Assembly (NCBI GenBank): GCA_013146195.2
Contig: CM028384.1
Coordinates: 74,281,228 to 74,345,227, forward strand
DNA length: 64,000 nucleotides
Origin: Codonopsis lanceolata
Taxonomy: Eukaryota; Streptophyta; Magnoliopsida; Asterales; Campanulaceae
Reading direction: 5' to 3'
Of this stretch, positions 1 through 10,246 are shown piece by piece. The notes below the pieces were generated by a model that saw only the letters and a program-made list of their open reading frames with translations, was not told where the DNA came from and ran no database searches. The translations under genes and the position numbers were made by a program. Numbering within the stretch: the first letter of the stretch is position 1; the number at the start of each line of letters is the position of its first letter.

Positions 1-261
1 TAAGTGATCACGTGTTGGGAACATGCTCATTTTGTTGGGGGTTGGGGTTGGGGTTAAACAAGAATTTAAAAGCCTTTTATACTATGTAGGGGCTAATTGC
101 AAATAGGATGTCTTTTTCATCGGTTCAGGCACTTTCCCCTTCCCTCCTTCCATTCTTCTTCTTTATCAATTTCTCAAATGTTACTTCCTTCCCCCCCCCC
201 CACCCCTTCTCAATCCCTATCTCCATAGCCAGGGAGGGCAAACAGACAAACAATCCTTTCC

Positions 262-520
262 TGTAGACAATATAAAATTGTCTAATTAATTAAAACTATG
301 GATTCAATTGGCTTACACAAAACCTCTCTCATTATATTTTTAATATTCCTCTCTAATGGTTGTAATAAGGTTTCTCAAACCATCTATTTATAATAGTCCT
401 AATAATAAACTCTAAACTAATTAGGAAACACAATACTAATTGACCTCTAAATAATAAATAATAGAGACTTAAAAACAAATACTAATTCTAGTTGGATTGT
501 GCTTGGTTTAATAGTCAACA
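262..520 (-). repeat. 3' LTR of the gag-only element
   Basis: This LTR pairs with 2173-2431. It has TG...CA ends and the TTTCC duplication on its outer side. Confidence 0.9.
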
Positions 521-529
521 TTGCCTCCC

Positions 530-1906
530 TTAAACCAAGCTCGTTGATCCATCGTCATCTCGAGCAATAATATTCAACGCAATCTTTATAGCTGTCAGTA
601 TTTCGTACTCTTGAATTCGAATATCAGTCTTTATCTTCACTCGAGATTGAGGATGAACTTTATACTTGATATACAACTTTTTGACTTGTTCTTCACGATC
701 AAAATAATCTTTCATGTTAACCCATTCATCTTCAAACTCATCATCTTCCCCATTTGATAAATTATACTTGCTTTTCTGGAGACAATTTTCTAGGTGGGCG
801 CAGTTGATCTGAGATTCATCTAGGAGCTTACGACTGATTTCTAACTCTCCCTCAAGCTTTGCAACCTCCTCCATTATAGATTCAATCTTGGTTACAGCTT
901 CACTCAGTTGATTTGACTTTTCTGCAATCTGCAATTTCATCACAAGATCACCACTAGCTTTACTATTCAAATCATGCTTCGATTTCGAATCATCTACAGA
1001 TCCATGACTGAGAATATCCTTTATGAGTCCTTTCGTTTTCTTGTCAACCCATGAATTCACTTTATCAACTGCCTGCGCCATATCGACATTTTTCACTTCA
1101 GCATTGCAGGTGTGGTTTAGAACCTCATTATAAGAAGGTTTTACTTGGTATTTTTCATTCACCCACACACCGTTCACAAAGGAGATGTGGGATCTGCCCA
1201 TGCTTGTCTGGGATGTAATCTCCATAATTCTTGCAGACATCATATTAACATCCTCCAAGCTAGTTGATCCAATAAAACTTGTTGCCAATGCCATGCTCGT
1301 ATCTCCCAAAAGGGTATCTTTGCCATCTTTTTCAGTCACATTCACTTCCTTATTCATATCTCTACCAAATTCAAAACTTTCTTTTTCATCATTATTCTCT
1401 TCCAATTTATTTTCTCTTCGTCTTCCATCTACCATATCATGTTTTCTCTTTTCAATTTCTTTTTCCTCATCAATCTTCTTCAAAATTTCTTTCATCTCTT
1501 CTATTTTCTTTAAATGTCTACTTTGTTTTTCAGCCGTAAATTTGTCTTCGGAATAATTCGTTGTCCAATATTCATTAGAAATAATTGGACCTACAAAGTA
1601 TTTGAAATCACGCTCAAGTTTCTTCCATTCCTCATAATTTTTAAAAGTATGTTCTAGTTTTTCCCAAACCACTTGTAAAGATTCTGCACTTCCCAAACGC
1701 AACAAACCCCAAATTTCTTCATGTATCGACTTTTGTAAAATCGGCAAAACACGAAGCTCTTTTGCTATCGAAAGTGTCTTTAACTCCGAATTATCAAATT
1801 GCTCAAATACATCATACGACGATAAGTAACATTCTTTGAGATAATTACTAATGTCAATACTCCAAGAATCATAATTATAAAGAACTAACTTGGGAAAACT
1901 CATCAT
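530..1906 (-). CDS. Gag-like protein of the compact LTR element
   Basis: The 458-aa protein starts MMSFPKLVLYNYDSWSIDI. The N-terminal 100 residues fit the Copia Gag (UBN2-type) pattern: a YDSW motif, then ILQKSIHEEIWGLLRLGSAE and VWEKLEHTFKNYEEWKKL. Residues 125-200 are strongly charged (Lys/Glu-rich, probable coiled coil), and a second helical stretch follows at about 325-375. No CCHC zinc knuckle is visible. The stop codon TAA overlaps the polypurine tract. The intact long frame suggests recent function or selection, and no pol follows. Confidence 0.8.
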   Translation of the reverse strand: MMSFPKLVLYNYDSWSIDISNYLKECYLSSYDVFEQFDNSELKTLSIAKELRVLPILQKSIHEEIWGLLRLGSAESLQVVWEKLEHTFKNYEEWKKLERDFKYFVGPIISNEYWTTNYSEDKFTAEKQSRHLKKIEEMKEILKKIDEEKEIEKRKHDMVDGRRRENKLEENNDEKESFEFGRDMNKEVNVTEKDGKDTLLGDTSMALATSFIGSTSLEDVNMMSARIMEITSQTSMGRSHISFVNGVWVNEKYQVKPSYNEVLNHTCNAEVKNVDMAQAVDKVNSWVDKKTKGLIKDILSHGSVDDSKSKHDLNSKASGDLVMKLQIAEKSNQLSEAVTKIESIMEEVAKLEGELEISRKLLDESQINCAHLENCLQKSKYNLSNGEDDEFEDEWVNMKDYFDREEQVKKLYIKYKVHPQSRVKIKTDIRIQEYEILTAIKIALNIIARDDDGSTSLV

Positions 1907-2172
1907 TATAAATCAAACAACTAATTGACTCACCTTTAAATATAGTCCGTTATCGCAAATAATCACGCTCCAATAATTCTTCTATAAGCTTTCTTCAACT
2001 CGTTATCAAACGAACTCACATCAATACTCTCTTGAGTCCTTGTTCAAGGGGTCGTCACCTAATAGCCAAAATTACAAACTTGAATAACAATTTTCTCCAC
2101 AGAACCAACAAAGCTCAAGCTTTTATTGAACTTCTCAATAATCAGAATCGAGTCTCAAGCTCTGATACCAAA

Positions 2173-2431
2173 TGTAGACAATATAAAATTGTCTAATTAA
2201 TTAAAACTCTAGATTCAATTGGCTTACACAAAACCTCTCTCATTATATTTTTAATATTCCTCTCTAATGGTTGTAATAAGGTTTCTCAAACCATCTATTT
2301 ATAATAGTCCTAATAATAAACTCTAAACTAATTAGGAAACACAATACTAATTGACCTCTAAATAATAAATAATAGAGACTTAAAAACAAATACTAATTAT
2401 AGTTGGATTGTACTTGGTTTAATAGTCAACA
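2173..2431 (-). repeat. 5' LTR of the gag-only element
   Basis: This LTR pairs with 262-520. The tRNA-Met primer site is immediately inside it, which fixes the element's orientation as minus. Confidence 0.9.
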
Positions 2432-2436
2432 TTTCC

Positions 2437-3448
2437 ATTTTCTCTCTCCTCTCAGAACCCATTACACTCCAAACCTCATCGGAACCACCGCCTAGATCTG
2501 CGTTCGAAAAGCAGGCACTATCCGCCCGCACCTGGTCCACCACCACCACAACCCCGACTAATCAGACCAACCCTACAACATCATCCCATCCACAACCTTG
2601 TAGCCGACCACCTTCACCTTCACCTTCGCTTCCCCGAAGTCCATGCCATTGCCGCAGCCCTCCGTGTCGTCGGAGACCTTCATAAACCTCCCTTCGATCT
2701 ATGCAGAGGAAAAAAGAAAGATTGAGGCAGAGAGAGAAAGAGAGTTGTTGCTTTGACACTATACTGGAACTTGTGGTGGTGACTGGAACAAATTAAAGGG
2801 GGATGACTGTTGCTGCGAATGATGATGATACGATCTTTTGGACATTTTAGTTTTCCCTGGGAGATGGCCTAGATCCAGCATGAAAAAAGACGGATTTACC
2901 CCTTAAGTTGGTGTACGTGAGTGAGAGCATGATGACTTAACAGACCTTAGCTAACGACGTCAAGTCCAGGGGTTACTGCCATTGGTGAGCAAAAATAACA
3001 TTCTTTGGTCAATGGTGATTACTTTTGAAGTTGGAGGACTAATAGTAGGCTTGGCCAAAGTTCATGGACGAATGATAAATTTAACCCTTTAATTTTTTTG
3101 GCTATTATATGGAGTATTTAATGTTTAAAGAGTTAATCGCACCATTGATCCCTTGACTTTGGTAAATTACATCAGTAGTTTCTTAACAATTTTTTGTAAA
3201 AATGGGTTCTAAGAGTATGAAATTTTTACAGCCGCAGTCCTTTTGATAGATGATGTTAGAGAAATACCGTTAAGTTGCTCATATGTCTTCCACGTGTAAT
3301 TAGCAAGGACTAAAAGGAAATTTTCTCAAACTTTACTTATATCAAAATTTACAATCGAGTCTTTCAAGTTTGAAAAATGATCATATGGCCTTCTAACCTG
3401 GATGATTTATGTAGTTTTAATTACTTGGAGTCGACTACATAAATCTTA
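2437..3448. other. Intergenic DNA with a small GC-rich coding-like patch
   Basis: The stretch at 2440-2760 is GC-rich and could encode a 36-aa minus-strand peptide (2683-2573, MKVSDDTEGCGNGMDF...). It looks like the start of a gene but stops at once, so it may be a captured gene fragment. From about 2870 to 3440 the sequence resembles the long degenerate ends of MULE-type elements, but I found no matching second end. Confidence 0.3.
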
Positions 3449-3826
3449 CTCCCTTCGGACCTATATATAAACAAAAAAATATCAAATTTTGGTGGACTTA
3501 AATATAAGCAAAAATCACCATATTAAACTCTACTCACAACTTCCAAAAAGTTTGGTACCAAAAATACCTCTTATTAATTCTTTTGTTTTTCAAGATGTGT
3601 GCACATTCCCTATACACAAAGAGCCACTAATTATAAAAGAAGCTATAATGAATTGATGACAATGAGTTAATATTGCATTAATTATCATCAGTTTTGAGTG
3701 GGATACTTAAGGGTATTTTAGTAAGTATACTTTTGTTTTATATAAAATCAAGACAATTTAACTAATTTAACTTACTTTCTTAATCTGTATGAAATCAGTT
3801 AGTTTTGCTTATATATAGGTTCGGAG
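3449..3826. mobile_element. Stowaway-like MITE
   Basis: The terminal inverted repeats are CTCCCTTCGGACCTATATAT and, at the other end, the reverse complement of TATATATAGGTTCGGAG. The element is flanked by TA on both sides (3447-3448, 3827-3828), the Tc1/mariner target. The interior is non-coding and AT-rich. Confidence 0.75.
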
Positions 3827-4144
3827 TAGTATATGTTTATTTAACTCGGTTCAAAGTAATGTGATGATATAGGCCACACTCATCCACATAAGAAATAAGA
3901 AAAAATCAGAAAACAACAGCTAGACATATTGGGGGGAAGAAATCTACCGCTAGACATATGAGAGAAAAAACATTTTGGAGAGATGGGGACCATTATCAAG
4001 TTACAAGGCACATGAACTCTGCTTGTCTTCACTCTCCTTTCAAATTTGTGGTGCTTGGTTTCTTGTTGTTTTGATATCTAAAAGATTCCTTATCTCTATT
4101 GTTTGGGAAAAAAAGAACAACTTTTTTGGAGGATTATTTTTATG

Positions 4145-4273
4145 AAAGAATGAATTAAACGCCCCTAAGGGGTGGTCCAGTGGTAGATATGGGGCTTCAC
4201 AAAGTGTGATGTCTCAGGTTCGATCCCTTTCCATGTCCCCTTAGGAGGAAAAATAATAATAATAATAATAATA

Positions 4274-4320
<47 letters not shown>

Positions 4321-4339
4321 GAAAAAGAATGAATTAAAC
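4145..4339 (+). mobile_element. tRNA-derived SINE with (AAT)n(TA)n tail
   Basis: A perfect 16-bp target duplication AAAGAATGAATTAAAC flanks the body (4145-4160, 4324-4339). The body starts GCCCCTAAGGGGTGG and has a box A-like TGGTCCAGTGGTAGA and a box B-like GGTTCGATCC. It ends in an AAT run followed by a (TA)n microsatellite (4276-4315). This is a polymerase III-type SINE head; it has no intact tRNA fold. Confidence 0.85.
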
Positions 4340-5680
4340 CAGTTAAAATATTTTATTATTGGTAACCAATAGAATTATGTTCAACATAATTGGAGCCAAT
4401 CTCCCCCGTGGGCTATGGCACGCAAATTTAACCTCAATTGGTTGGTTCAGTGGCTTCACCACCACTGAAGTAAACCATGTGTGAGTGTGAAGACTGAAGT
4501 GATCCAATTAGACTTATGATAAAACGAATATACTTGCCGGAACCAATTAAGAGTAATGATATAAGCCTATAATAAATAGTATTAGCTTGATCCTTCTTAA
4601 TCTGGTTTAACTTAGAGTGTGCACATTGGTGCTGCACAACGGAACTAAGTTGCCAGGTGCGATTGTGCGTGAATGGTATTGACTACTGAGCCAACGCATT
4701 CTGAGCTCTTGTAGGGATGCGTGCCCATTTTAAGCCATATGTAGAAAAGAAAATCTCAATCGAATATAATTTTGCTACATCTTGTGATGTTGTCTCATGG
4801 AGTGTTTCACACCAGCTTTTTGTTTATCAATCTTTATGTTTATGTTTATGTTTGATGACAATCCCTGTTAACATTTACATATTACCCACCCCTCCATTAA
4901 TTCCCTAAACCAACCACACCCCCTCCCTCCCTTGGTAGAAATCGTTTGTCCCCTCCCTCCCGTTCGTGATCTCCCCCTCCCTCCCATGGCGCTCACTCCT
5001 TCACTCCAGAAGAGACCCGCCTCCCTCCAGACCAGATTCGAACAAGGAGACTCTTGTCTCCCTCAACCCTTCTGCAAATCACTCTCTTTTCTCTCAAAAA
5101 TCGAACGGCAGATCCCCCCCCCCATACGCAAGGCACCTGGATTGATGGACGATGATTCTAATATTGGGCAAAAACAACCGTTACAAAGTAGCGGTTTTGA
5201 AACTAAACGACCGCTACTTGTTTTTATCAAAATTCGTTTTTTTGTAAACGACATCTGACATCAACATTCGCTGCAAATTTGTGGTTTTTACCCAAAACAT
5301 TCGTTACTTGGTAGTGGTACTATTGCTAAACATCCGCTGAGACCTAGCTGATGTTTAGCTAGTTACGATTTTTTTAAAAAAAATAAATTCTGTAAAAATA
5401 AATTCAAAATAAAAAAAAAAGGTAGTAAGGTGTTTTCAACTGTTAAATGATGTTACGTTTAGGGATTTGAGTGTTACGTTTAAGGTCGCTCATTTGATGT
5501 TTCTCCCTCCTTGTTCAAGATTTTATTGTTAAATATTTGGACAAATTACCCATTTACTAAAGCATTTGATAGAATTTCGGCCCTTCCTCCAATTTCATTA
5601 TTTTTTTAATATTAAGTCAACGCACGTGCGTCTCAAGAGATATTGGTTAATTAGGGGTAAAATTTACGGTTTAGCTTATA
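4340..5680. other. Intergenic, no gene seen
   Basis: The stretch holds short C-rich runs (4910-5130) and several spaced copies of GTAGCGGTTT/AACCGCTAC-like sequence (5170-5350) that resemble subterminal repeats of a DNA transposon. I could not define ends. The longest open frame (about 108 codons at 4932) is low-complexity and unlike any protein I know. Confidence 0.3.
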
Positions 5681-5965
5681 CTCCCTCCATTTCAAAATAA
5701 ATGTCATTTTAACAATTTAGAAACAAATTAAATAAACTTATAAAAAGAGTAATATACTCTTATTTAAGTTCATTTAATGTAGTTAAATTACACTGGTATT
5801 TTCTATTTTCTTTTAACAATTCTCTTTCTAACATCATTTAATTTGAAAGTAATAAATAAATACAGTTTTGACAAAATATGAATAAATGTTTTTTGAAATC
5901 TTATAATCATACTTATTTTGGTACAAAAAAGCTTTATTAAAAGGATATTTATTTGAAACAGAGGA
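5681..5965. mobile_element. Stowaway-like MITE, right end worn
   Basis: The left end CTCCCTCCATTTCAAAATAA is preceded by TA. The right end TTATTTGAAACAGAGG is its imperfect inverted copy. The interior is AT-rich and non-coding. Confidence 0.6.
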
Positions 5966-6940
5966 TTAATGTTCAAGGACCATTTGGGTACTTAATTTTT
6001 CGATTATTATTCATTTTTTTCATTTTTTTAGTTTTTCATCGTCAATCATTTTCTTTCATTTTTTTCCTTCTCTTCCATTAACAAACCCTCAACCCCTTTC
6101 TTCCCTTCTCTTCCACCATGATTACCACCACCACTATCATAGCTTAATTTTAAAAAAAAATTATGTGATGAGAACGGAAGCTCAAGCACATGACTGAGGG
6201 AAATCCAAACAACGTTCATTAAAGCGATTTCTCGGAAAATTAATCAACACCCATTTGCACATAGAGGGAAATCCTAAAAATCAAAGGGTTTAGTATACCT
6301 GATTTTAGTGAAGACTAGCTGTAGGAAACAATAGAATTGAAGGAATTCCAAAGCTAATCGAGTGACTTCCATTCTCTCCAGAATCGCTGCAATGGTGGAC
6401 GGAGGAAAAGAATCAAAAAAAGAAAAAAAATAGTGAGAGAAGCAGAATTGGCTGTCCGACCAAAGCAAAAAAGAAAAAAGAAATTGACAGAGGAAGAGGG
6501 AGGTGAAGTGCGACAGAGAGAGTGAGAAAGAGCTGGAGGAGGGAGGGAATCAAAGAAAAGAAAAGGAAGGCTGGCTGGAGAACGGTGTGTATGTGCGGCA
6601 GAGACGATGAGATGAATTTCAATTTGCAACTGCACCCCCTGCCCTAAGCCCAAAATTCAGATTAATTTGTTTGGTCCCTCTACTATTTTACACCAAGCCA
6701 ATGTCACATGATACACAAGTGCATTGACATAACCGAAAAAAACTAATGAAATTGGACGGAAGGACCAATTGCATCAAAAGCTTTCATACAAGGATCAATA
6801 AGGTTAGTTTTTTTAACAATGATGAATTCAAAAAAATCTATAAAATATAGGGATGAAATGGGTAATTCACCCTAAATATTTATGTTATTTTTAAAGGTTT
6901 TTTTAATGTTAATTTGGCAGTTCTAGAGGATTCTTTATAT
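5966..6940. other. Intergenic purine/pyrimidine-rich DNA, no gene supported
   Basis: A strongly purine-rich plus strand at 6400-6570 gives several overlapping open frames on the minus strand, all Ser/Pro/Phe-rich, an artefact of composition. It could be the leader of an unseen transcript, but no coding exon follows. Confidence 0.25.
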
Positions 6941-7575
6941 GTAAAGCAGTTAACGAGCCGAGCTTAGACAAGTCAACCTTTGACAATTTGAGCTTGAGCT
7001 CATGAAATCTCCCAAGTCCTGCAAGAGCTCAACTTGATTTTGTTTGCAACTTGCTCATGAACGTTTTGATTTCAGCGGCTCACGCTAAGCTCCGCGTGTC
7101 CTAGGTTTGGATTAAGCTCAATCCAACCTAGGCCTAAACCTAATACACATACATGTAAACCTTAAGGCCCATAACATCCACCCACTTAAATATTTGTCTT
7201 CAATAAATCGCTTCATCTCCTCCTCTACAATCCCTTTTGTAGTTCTCCCTCCAAAGCTAGCTAGTCATGGTCGCTTATTTCCACTCATAAAATAGAATCT
7301 TATTTGTGAGTGTGAACCACAAAACCTAGAAATTAAAATTGTGAATTTTGATTTATATTATTTTGTTTAAGAAGTTTAAATACCAACATACATTATCGTA
7401 TGCATATCTATTTGAGAGTACAAGTATAATCTGCAAGGGGTACAAAACTAAATCAAGCCTCCACGAACATGAGAGTCAAAACAAGCTCAAGCAGTTGGCA
7501 AACAAAGCTCACGAATAGTTGACATTCGATCCCGACTAGAACAAACAATCAAGCTCAGCCCTCGGTTCATGTAAC
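6941..7575. mobile_element. Possible hAT-like non-autonomous element with GAGCTTGAGCTC-type repeats
   Basis: The left edge reads GTTAACGAGCCGAGCTTAG and the right edge, inverted, GTTACATGAACCGAGGGCTG, with several AGCTCAAGC/GAGCTTGAG words inside. This style is frequent in plant hAT MITEs. No target duplication was found, so the limits are uncertain. Confidence 0.35.
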
Positions 7576-8401
7576 ACTCCATCAGCTCATAACCCTACCT
7601 TCATCTTCTTCCTCTCTGTTTTTTGTTTTCTTTTTGTTGTTGATGTTTTATTGTAAAATATTCTTAACAATAACATCTATGCCATTTTTGATGGTCATTT
7701 ACTAGAACAGATGGTAACGTCCATGATTGAAAAACCTCCGCTAGCAAGAAAAACCCAAGCATAAAGTGAAGGACAAGCAAAATAGAGCCTTTTTATAGCA
7801 GGAGTTAAATAACAAGAGAAGCGAAATATACGACCCTAACCTGCTGAGCATTTGCAAGGTTGAGGACCCATTGCGTCTAAGAAATCTACCACAAGGAGAG
7901 AAGAGACAATACAGAAACTGTCAATGCATGGTATATTGAAGAAAATTTCATTTGATTGATTCATTTCTTTGATGAAAGAGCACGTGACCGGCCATCTTTA
8001 TACTCCCGAGTTTGAAATCAATACTAGCCACCACTACTGACACAATGACTGACTGACTGTCTACTACCTGAATCAAAAACTACATCTCAGATTATTGGTG
8101 AGGTGGGCATCTCCAACAACCAAAACAATCTCTGCCACCACCCAATTCCAATCACCGAAACCCTACCAATTGGAAAAAGAAAATGGCAAATCAAAAAAAC
8201 AAAAAGACAGACAACTTTTTCCGCTGAATTGAGCTATATATATGTTACAAATCCTCTTTCAAAGGATCCTTCACCTATCTACTAACTCGAAGGCGAGGGC
8301 CAAGGTATGTGGGTCTTTAATCATCAAGCAGATCCATTTGATGTTTCTAAGTGCTGGGGGCGGGGCAGAAATCTCTAACATGAATGCACTGTCTTAAACC
8401 A
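7576..8401. other. 3' flank of the CNOT10-like gene
   Basis: No coding sequence is seen. The part next to the stop codon (8290-8401) is the probable 3' UTR; a local near-duplication of ATCAAG.AGATCC.TTTGATGTT occurs at 8327-8345 and 8400-8422, spanning the stop codon region. Confidence 0.35.
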
Positions 8402-10246
8402 TCAAGAAGATCCCTTTGATGTTGAATTGCTGGGTAGAAATCTAACACGAGTGCATTGTTTCAACCTCGCAATTGCCCCTTGCCTATTCCCACACACAAG
8501 ATCCACATAAATTGCAGTAAGGACAATCTCTGTTTTGTTTGGGATAACCAATAATGCTTGCTCCACGAGTTTGCGTGCCTTCTCAATATCCCCCTGAAAT
8601 GCTGACATGACCGCTAGTTCTGCCCAGAGAGTTGCACGAGCCTCGTCAGGATTGAGAAATGCCACACCTTGTGATTCATCCCGCAAAGTTGCATTTCCAC
8701 CCAATCCACCGCCATTTGGCTCCTCAAAATCTACGGGCTTCTCCGTTAGCCACTGCTGCCAATCCTCTTGGCTGTAGGGCAATTCAACATTGTTTTCACT
8801 AGACACATACACGTACAAATGCTCAGAAGCTTCCTTCAGCCGGTTTAAGAGGCAGAGCGCCTCAGCAGCATACAGATTGCCCAGGAATATGTAAATCCGA
8901 GAACATTCTGGAATTCTCAAGAGAGATCTTGCCGTTGACAAAGCTTTCAATGGATTTCCCAGTTCCAACTCTACAAACGCCAAATCAGCAAGAACAGCCT
9001 GCCTAATTGTCTGGCTCTGTTTCCCACAAATGCCCTCATACTCGCTAATAGAGCTCTGCAAGGAAGCATTCAGACTATTTCCAACCTTTTGTTCTTTGAC
9101 TTCTCCGTTTGAATTAACCTGACCTGGGCCCACCGTTAGAGAGGCTTTGGGATTTGTACCCTTAGGTGTCGTCTCTCTTGATTCATTTTCCTCGGAGGCA
9201 GAATTAGATAGCGAATCAGACTTCATGTCAGAACAATTCAGCAAGTGCAGTGCATTGGATAGACAGTTTCGAGCGAAGGACATTGAAAGCTTAAATTGTC
9301 GTCTATCATCACCGGAGAAAATATTTTCCTTTCCAACAAATTCATCGTGCTCGTTTCTTGAAACCCCGTTTTCTATAACAAGTTGTCTCCATTTCCCCCT
9401 TCCAATAACATGAACATTAATTTCTGATTTTTGTTCCAGTGCCATTAAACAGCATTCAGCCATTCGAAGCCATAAGAGAGGTCGTTTGTAGAAAACCGAA
9501 CTTGCCTCTCGGAAACAGCGGGCAGCAAGTGCTGGTTTTCCCGTAGCCAAGTATGTGACCCCACAGTTATAAACTATGAGGAGAGATTTGTCCTGTGCAA
9601 AAGTTAAGAGCTTCAAAGGCTTTTCCTTTTGTAGAGATGAGTTGGTATTCAATGCCTTGGAGAGGAATATAGTAGATGTGTGATACTTTCCAAGTTGATA
9701 ATAAATGCATCCAAGATTGTTGTAGTACATGCTTGAGGTTCCGGTTTCAGTTCGATTACTAGAAGCCATCAAAAGTTTTATAGCTTTGCGATGGTTCCCA
9801 CGAGCATATTCAAGCTGGGACTTCAAAAACAGAGCCAAGGAATAATCTTTACCACGTGCTACATTCATGGCCATCTTAACTTCGCGCTTTGCTGCCTTAA
9901 GATTCCTAGTCAGGAGCAGAAGCCAAATCTTGTATAGATGCAACTTATCACTGGTTATAAAGGACTCATCCCTCGGACGATCATTTGATAGTCTTGCTAG
10001 GTTCTGACCACCGGTGCCAAAAGTCGACATGAAGGAATCATACAGAGTATCCTCTGATAAATTTCCTGATAAAGGACTCTCCAGGCCATTAGCACTAGCA
10101 GTCGAATCATCTGAAACAATTGCATTGTTTGGTAATGAAGAGTTGGACACTAGGTTTGTTGATTGTTGCTGTGTGAAGCTCCCATTGTCACCTTGACTGA
10201 CCAAGGCATTGCCAACAAAAACCCTCTCCATGTAGCTAATTACGTC
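8402..10246 (-). CDS. CNOT10: CNOT10-like exon 6 (large terminal exon)
   Basis: The exon has 614 codons plus stop, opened by acceptor TTCCTCTTTAG. It encodes most of the protein: a serine-rich linker, then repeated TPR-like helices (KLHLYKIWLLLLTRNLKAAK, LIVYNCGVTYLATGKPALAA, QAVLADLAFVELELGNPLKA), and a C terminus reading VRFLPSNSTSKGSS. No internal intron is needed because the reading frame and the family match are continuous. Confidence 0.92.
   Translation of the reverse strand, partial: DVISYMERVFVGNALVSQGDNGSFTQQQSTNLVSNSSLPNNAIVSDDSTASANGLESPLSGNLSEDTLYDSFMSTFGTGGQNLARLSNDRPRDESFITSDKLHLYKIWLLLLTRNLKAAKREVKMAMNVARGKDYSLALFLKSQLEYARGNHRKAIKLLMASSNRTETGTSSMYYNNLGCIYYQLGKYHTSTIFLSKALNTNSSLQKEKPLKLLTFAQDKSLLIVYNCGVTYLATGKPALAARCFREASSVFYKRPLLWLRMAECCLMALEQKSEINVHVIGRGKWRQLVIENGVSRNEHDEFVGKENIFSGDDRRQFKLSMSFARNCLSNALHLLNCSDMKSDSLSNSASEENESRETTPKGTNPKASLTVGPGQVNSNGEVKEQKVGNSLNASLQSSISEYEGICGKQSQTIRQAVLADLAFVELELGNPLKALSTARSLLRIPECSRIYIFLGNLYAAEALCLLNRLKEASEHLYVYVSSENNVELPYSQEDWQQWLTEKPVDFEEPNGGGLGGNATLRDESQGVAFLNPDEARATLWAELAVMSAFQGDIEKARKLVEQALLVIPNKTEIVLTAIYVDLVCGNRQGAIARLKQCTRVRFLPSNSTSKGSS

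Larger units (their letters stand above)
262..2431 (-). mobile_element. Compact gag-only LTR retrotransposon (TR-GAG type)
   Basis: Two 259-bp LTRs (262-520 and 2173-2431) start TGTAGACAAT and end AGTCAACA on the plus strand and differ at about four positions by eye. The 5-bp target duplication TTTCC flanks the element (257-261, 2432-2436). Read on the minus strand, the primer binding site TGGTATCAGAGC follows the 5' LTR directly (2160-2171) and matches initiator tRNA-Met. A purine tract AAGGGAGGCAA precedes the 3' LTR (521-531). The interior has one long ORF and no protease, integrase or reverse transcriptase, so it must move with enzymes from another element, probably Copia. Confidence 0.9.

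Noticed and set aside
1185..1556. Plus-strand frame of 123 codons
   Set aside because: It is the shadow of the minus-strand gag-like gene, which has the family match and regulatory sites.
4183..4245. Possible tRNA gene
   Set aside because: Box A- and box B-like sequences are present, but there is no cloverleaf or acceptor stem, and the 16-bp target duplication and AAT tail show a SINE.
6274..6653. Ser/Pro/Phe-rich minus-strand frames
   Set aside because: They come from a purine-rich plus strand, with no splice partners or recognisable domain.
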